A stretch of DNA of 64,000 nucleotides from Dastarcus helophoroides (taxonomy: Eukaryota; Arthropoda; Insecta; Coleoptera; Bothrideridae). Every line of letters begins with the position of its first letter. Positions within the stretch are counted from its first letter, which is position 1. Position numbers and translations under genes: made by a program. Below the pieces are notes generated by a model, which saw only the letters and a list, made by a program, of their open reading frames with translations, did not search any database and was not told the origin of the DNA. Positions 62,675-64,000 of the stretch are shown piece after piece. The stretch covers positions 498,501-562,500 of the forward strand of contig CM053331.1 of NCBI GenBank assembly GCA_028583605.1, written 5' to 3'.

Positions 62675-63438
62675 TAAGGAAGTGCTCGAGTTCCCATTAG
62701 TCACAAAACTTTGATTTTAAATTGAAATGTTCGATATTCTTGTGGAGGTTTTCCATAAAATTTCAAAATCCCTGGGAAAATTCGAATAGTTTAAACTTTG
62801 AATTCAAAATTTCGAGAGAAAAGCTTGAAATTGGGCTACCGAATTGCAAACTTATAAAAAAATCCTTTGACACGTATTCCTTCTTTCAGTTCTCTAAGCA
62901 GGTAAAGTAGAGTTAGAAATAGGTGACTTAAAAATGCTTCCTTTTACCCTTTTGTTTCCTATTAATTCCTTTAAAATTAACATAAACTTTTGTACAAAGA
63001 TACGGAAGAACAGTCTTTTCTCGGAATTGCGAATTTTCTCTGAAAATTCTTCTTTGTTGGCACTTCGGTTTTACTCTTAAAATTCCAACTTTTTTCGAAA
63101 AATTTAACTTTGGGACAACTGTTTTCTAAATTTCCACAAAATTTTTGTCTTTTTTTTTAATTCGTGAGTTTTGGAATGTTACCACTTTTGTTTCGGTTTT
63201 CTAATAATTTCGACTTTTTTTTTAATAACTCGAATTTTCGAAAATGTTGAACTTGTCGAAATTATTCGTTTGTACACCATTTTAAAATGTCGAAATTGTC
63301 AATAAAAAGCAAAATTTTAAAGGAAGTCGAGATCTACAACAAAATAAAAATTTCATGAAAAAGTTGGCAAATTTAGGAAATTCCAAAAATAGCACTATTT
63401 TAGAAAAAGGGAAAATTTCAAAATGGTTACAATTTTCT
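62675..63438. repeat. AT-rich, partly low-complexity
   Basis: Unique at first, then TTTCGACTTTTT words from about 63060. A 62-codon frame at 62722-62910 is not credible. Confidence 0.5.
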
Positions 63439-63615
63439 AACGGACTGGTCCTTGGTTATCTTCAAAAATTGAAACACAGAACTTGTCCCCTGAAACCAAG
63501 AGAAATTAAAAAACACAACAAAGGTTGCTCTAACGCGTTTCGACAGCCAAGCTGTCATCTTCACAGAGAAACCTAATTTTTCTTGGTTTCAGGGGACAAG
63601 TTCTGTGTTTCAATT
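63439..63615 (-). mobile_element. Hairpin element family 3, tail on the left
   Basis: AACGGACTGGTCCTTGGTTA is the family tail in reverse. GAAACACAGAACTTGTCCCC, TAACGCGTTTCGACAGCC and AAGCTGTCATCTTCA form one arm; TTTTCTTGGTTTCAGGGGAC and AAGTTCTGTGTTTCAATT form the short opposing arm. Confidence 0.85.
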
Positions 63616-64000
63616 AAGTCAAAATTTAGTTTTTTTTTAATTGAGAATTTAAAATAAGTGGAAATTTTAAAATGTCCAAGTCGAAATCATTAAAAAAATA
63701 GACATTAAAAATGTCAAATTCTTCAATCAAAACTAGAGATTTTGAAAAAAAGTTGGAAATATGCATCAAACGGAATTCTTAAGAAAAGTCGAAATATTTA
63801 GTGGGTGGTCGAAGTTTTCAAAACTAAATAAGGAAAAGTCGAAATTATCATAAAAATCATGTTCCTCAAAAAAATTCATAATTTTCAAAAACAGTCCAAA
63901 GTTTCAAGATGTCGAAATTGTAAAAAAAGTTGAGATTTTCAAAAAAAAAGTAGATTTTCAAAACACTATCGAAATTTTGAAAAAAGCCAAAATTTTCGAG
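63616..64000. repeat. Low-complexity A-rich tract at the window edge
   Basis: GTCGAAATTTTCAAAAA words to the end; no gene. Confidence 0.7.

Overview
The window is eukaryotic nuclear DNA that looks like an insect or other arthropod. It has spliced genes with GT-AG introns, a standard nuclear tRNA gene, and two conserved animal kinase-fold genes whose proteins closely match insect orthologues. Most of the 64 kb is repeats and AT-rich low-complexity sequence. The species cannot be fixed from the sequence alone.

Solid genes, all read by eye: tRNA-Lys(CTT) at 5325-5397 on the plus strand; integrin-linked kinase (Ilk) on the minus strand, three coding exons between 26205 and 28919; and the NDR kinase tricornered (trc/STK38) on the minus strand, five coding exons between 35045 and 37647, with a possible extra start exon at 37888-37900. 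Three further minus-strand pieces (23394-23452, 16871-16950, 6580-6907) look like 5' coding exons of a transcription-factor-like gene whose main body would lie beyond the left edge. That gene is inferred, not recognised.

Layout: 0.5-4.7 kb is a 125-bp satellite. 5.6-14.3 kb is AT-rich low-complexity DNA around a GC-rich candidate promoter/exon, ending in a 650-bp tandem duplication. 15-16.7 kb holds LTR and hairpin elements. 17.0-21.7 kb is a long satellite full of TCAAGGTCA-like sites. 21.7-25.5 kb is low complexity. 25.5-38 kb holds the two kinase genes, with a 224-bp satellite and a broken non-LTR retrotransposon between them. 38.7-44.2 kb is one 5.4-kb hAT-like insertion filled by a short AT satellite. 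47.6-49.3 kb and 54.4-56.5 kb are tetranucleotide-derived arrays. The rest is low-complexity DNA with small mobile elements.

The most interesting signal is a set of small hairpin elements of three sequence families. They share one design: an inverted arm, a direct arm, a one-sided tail of about 34-40 bp, and usually a 12-13-bp target-site duplication. Two of the families carry a hammerhead-ribozyme-like core whose stem shows compensatory changes. This matches what is known of Penelope-like element terminal repeats, but no reverse transcriptase of that type is present here. Two hAT-type elements with perfect 8-bp target duplications are also defined, to the base, from the sequence.
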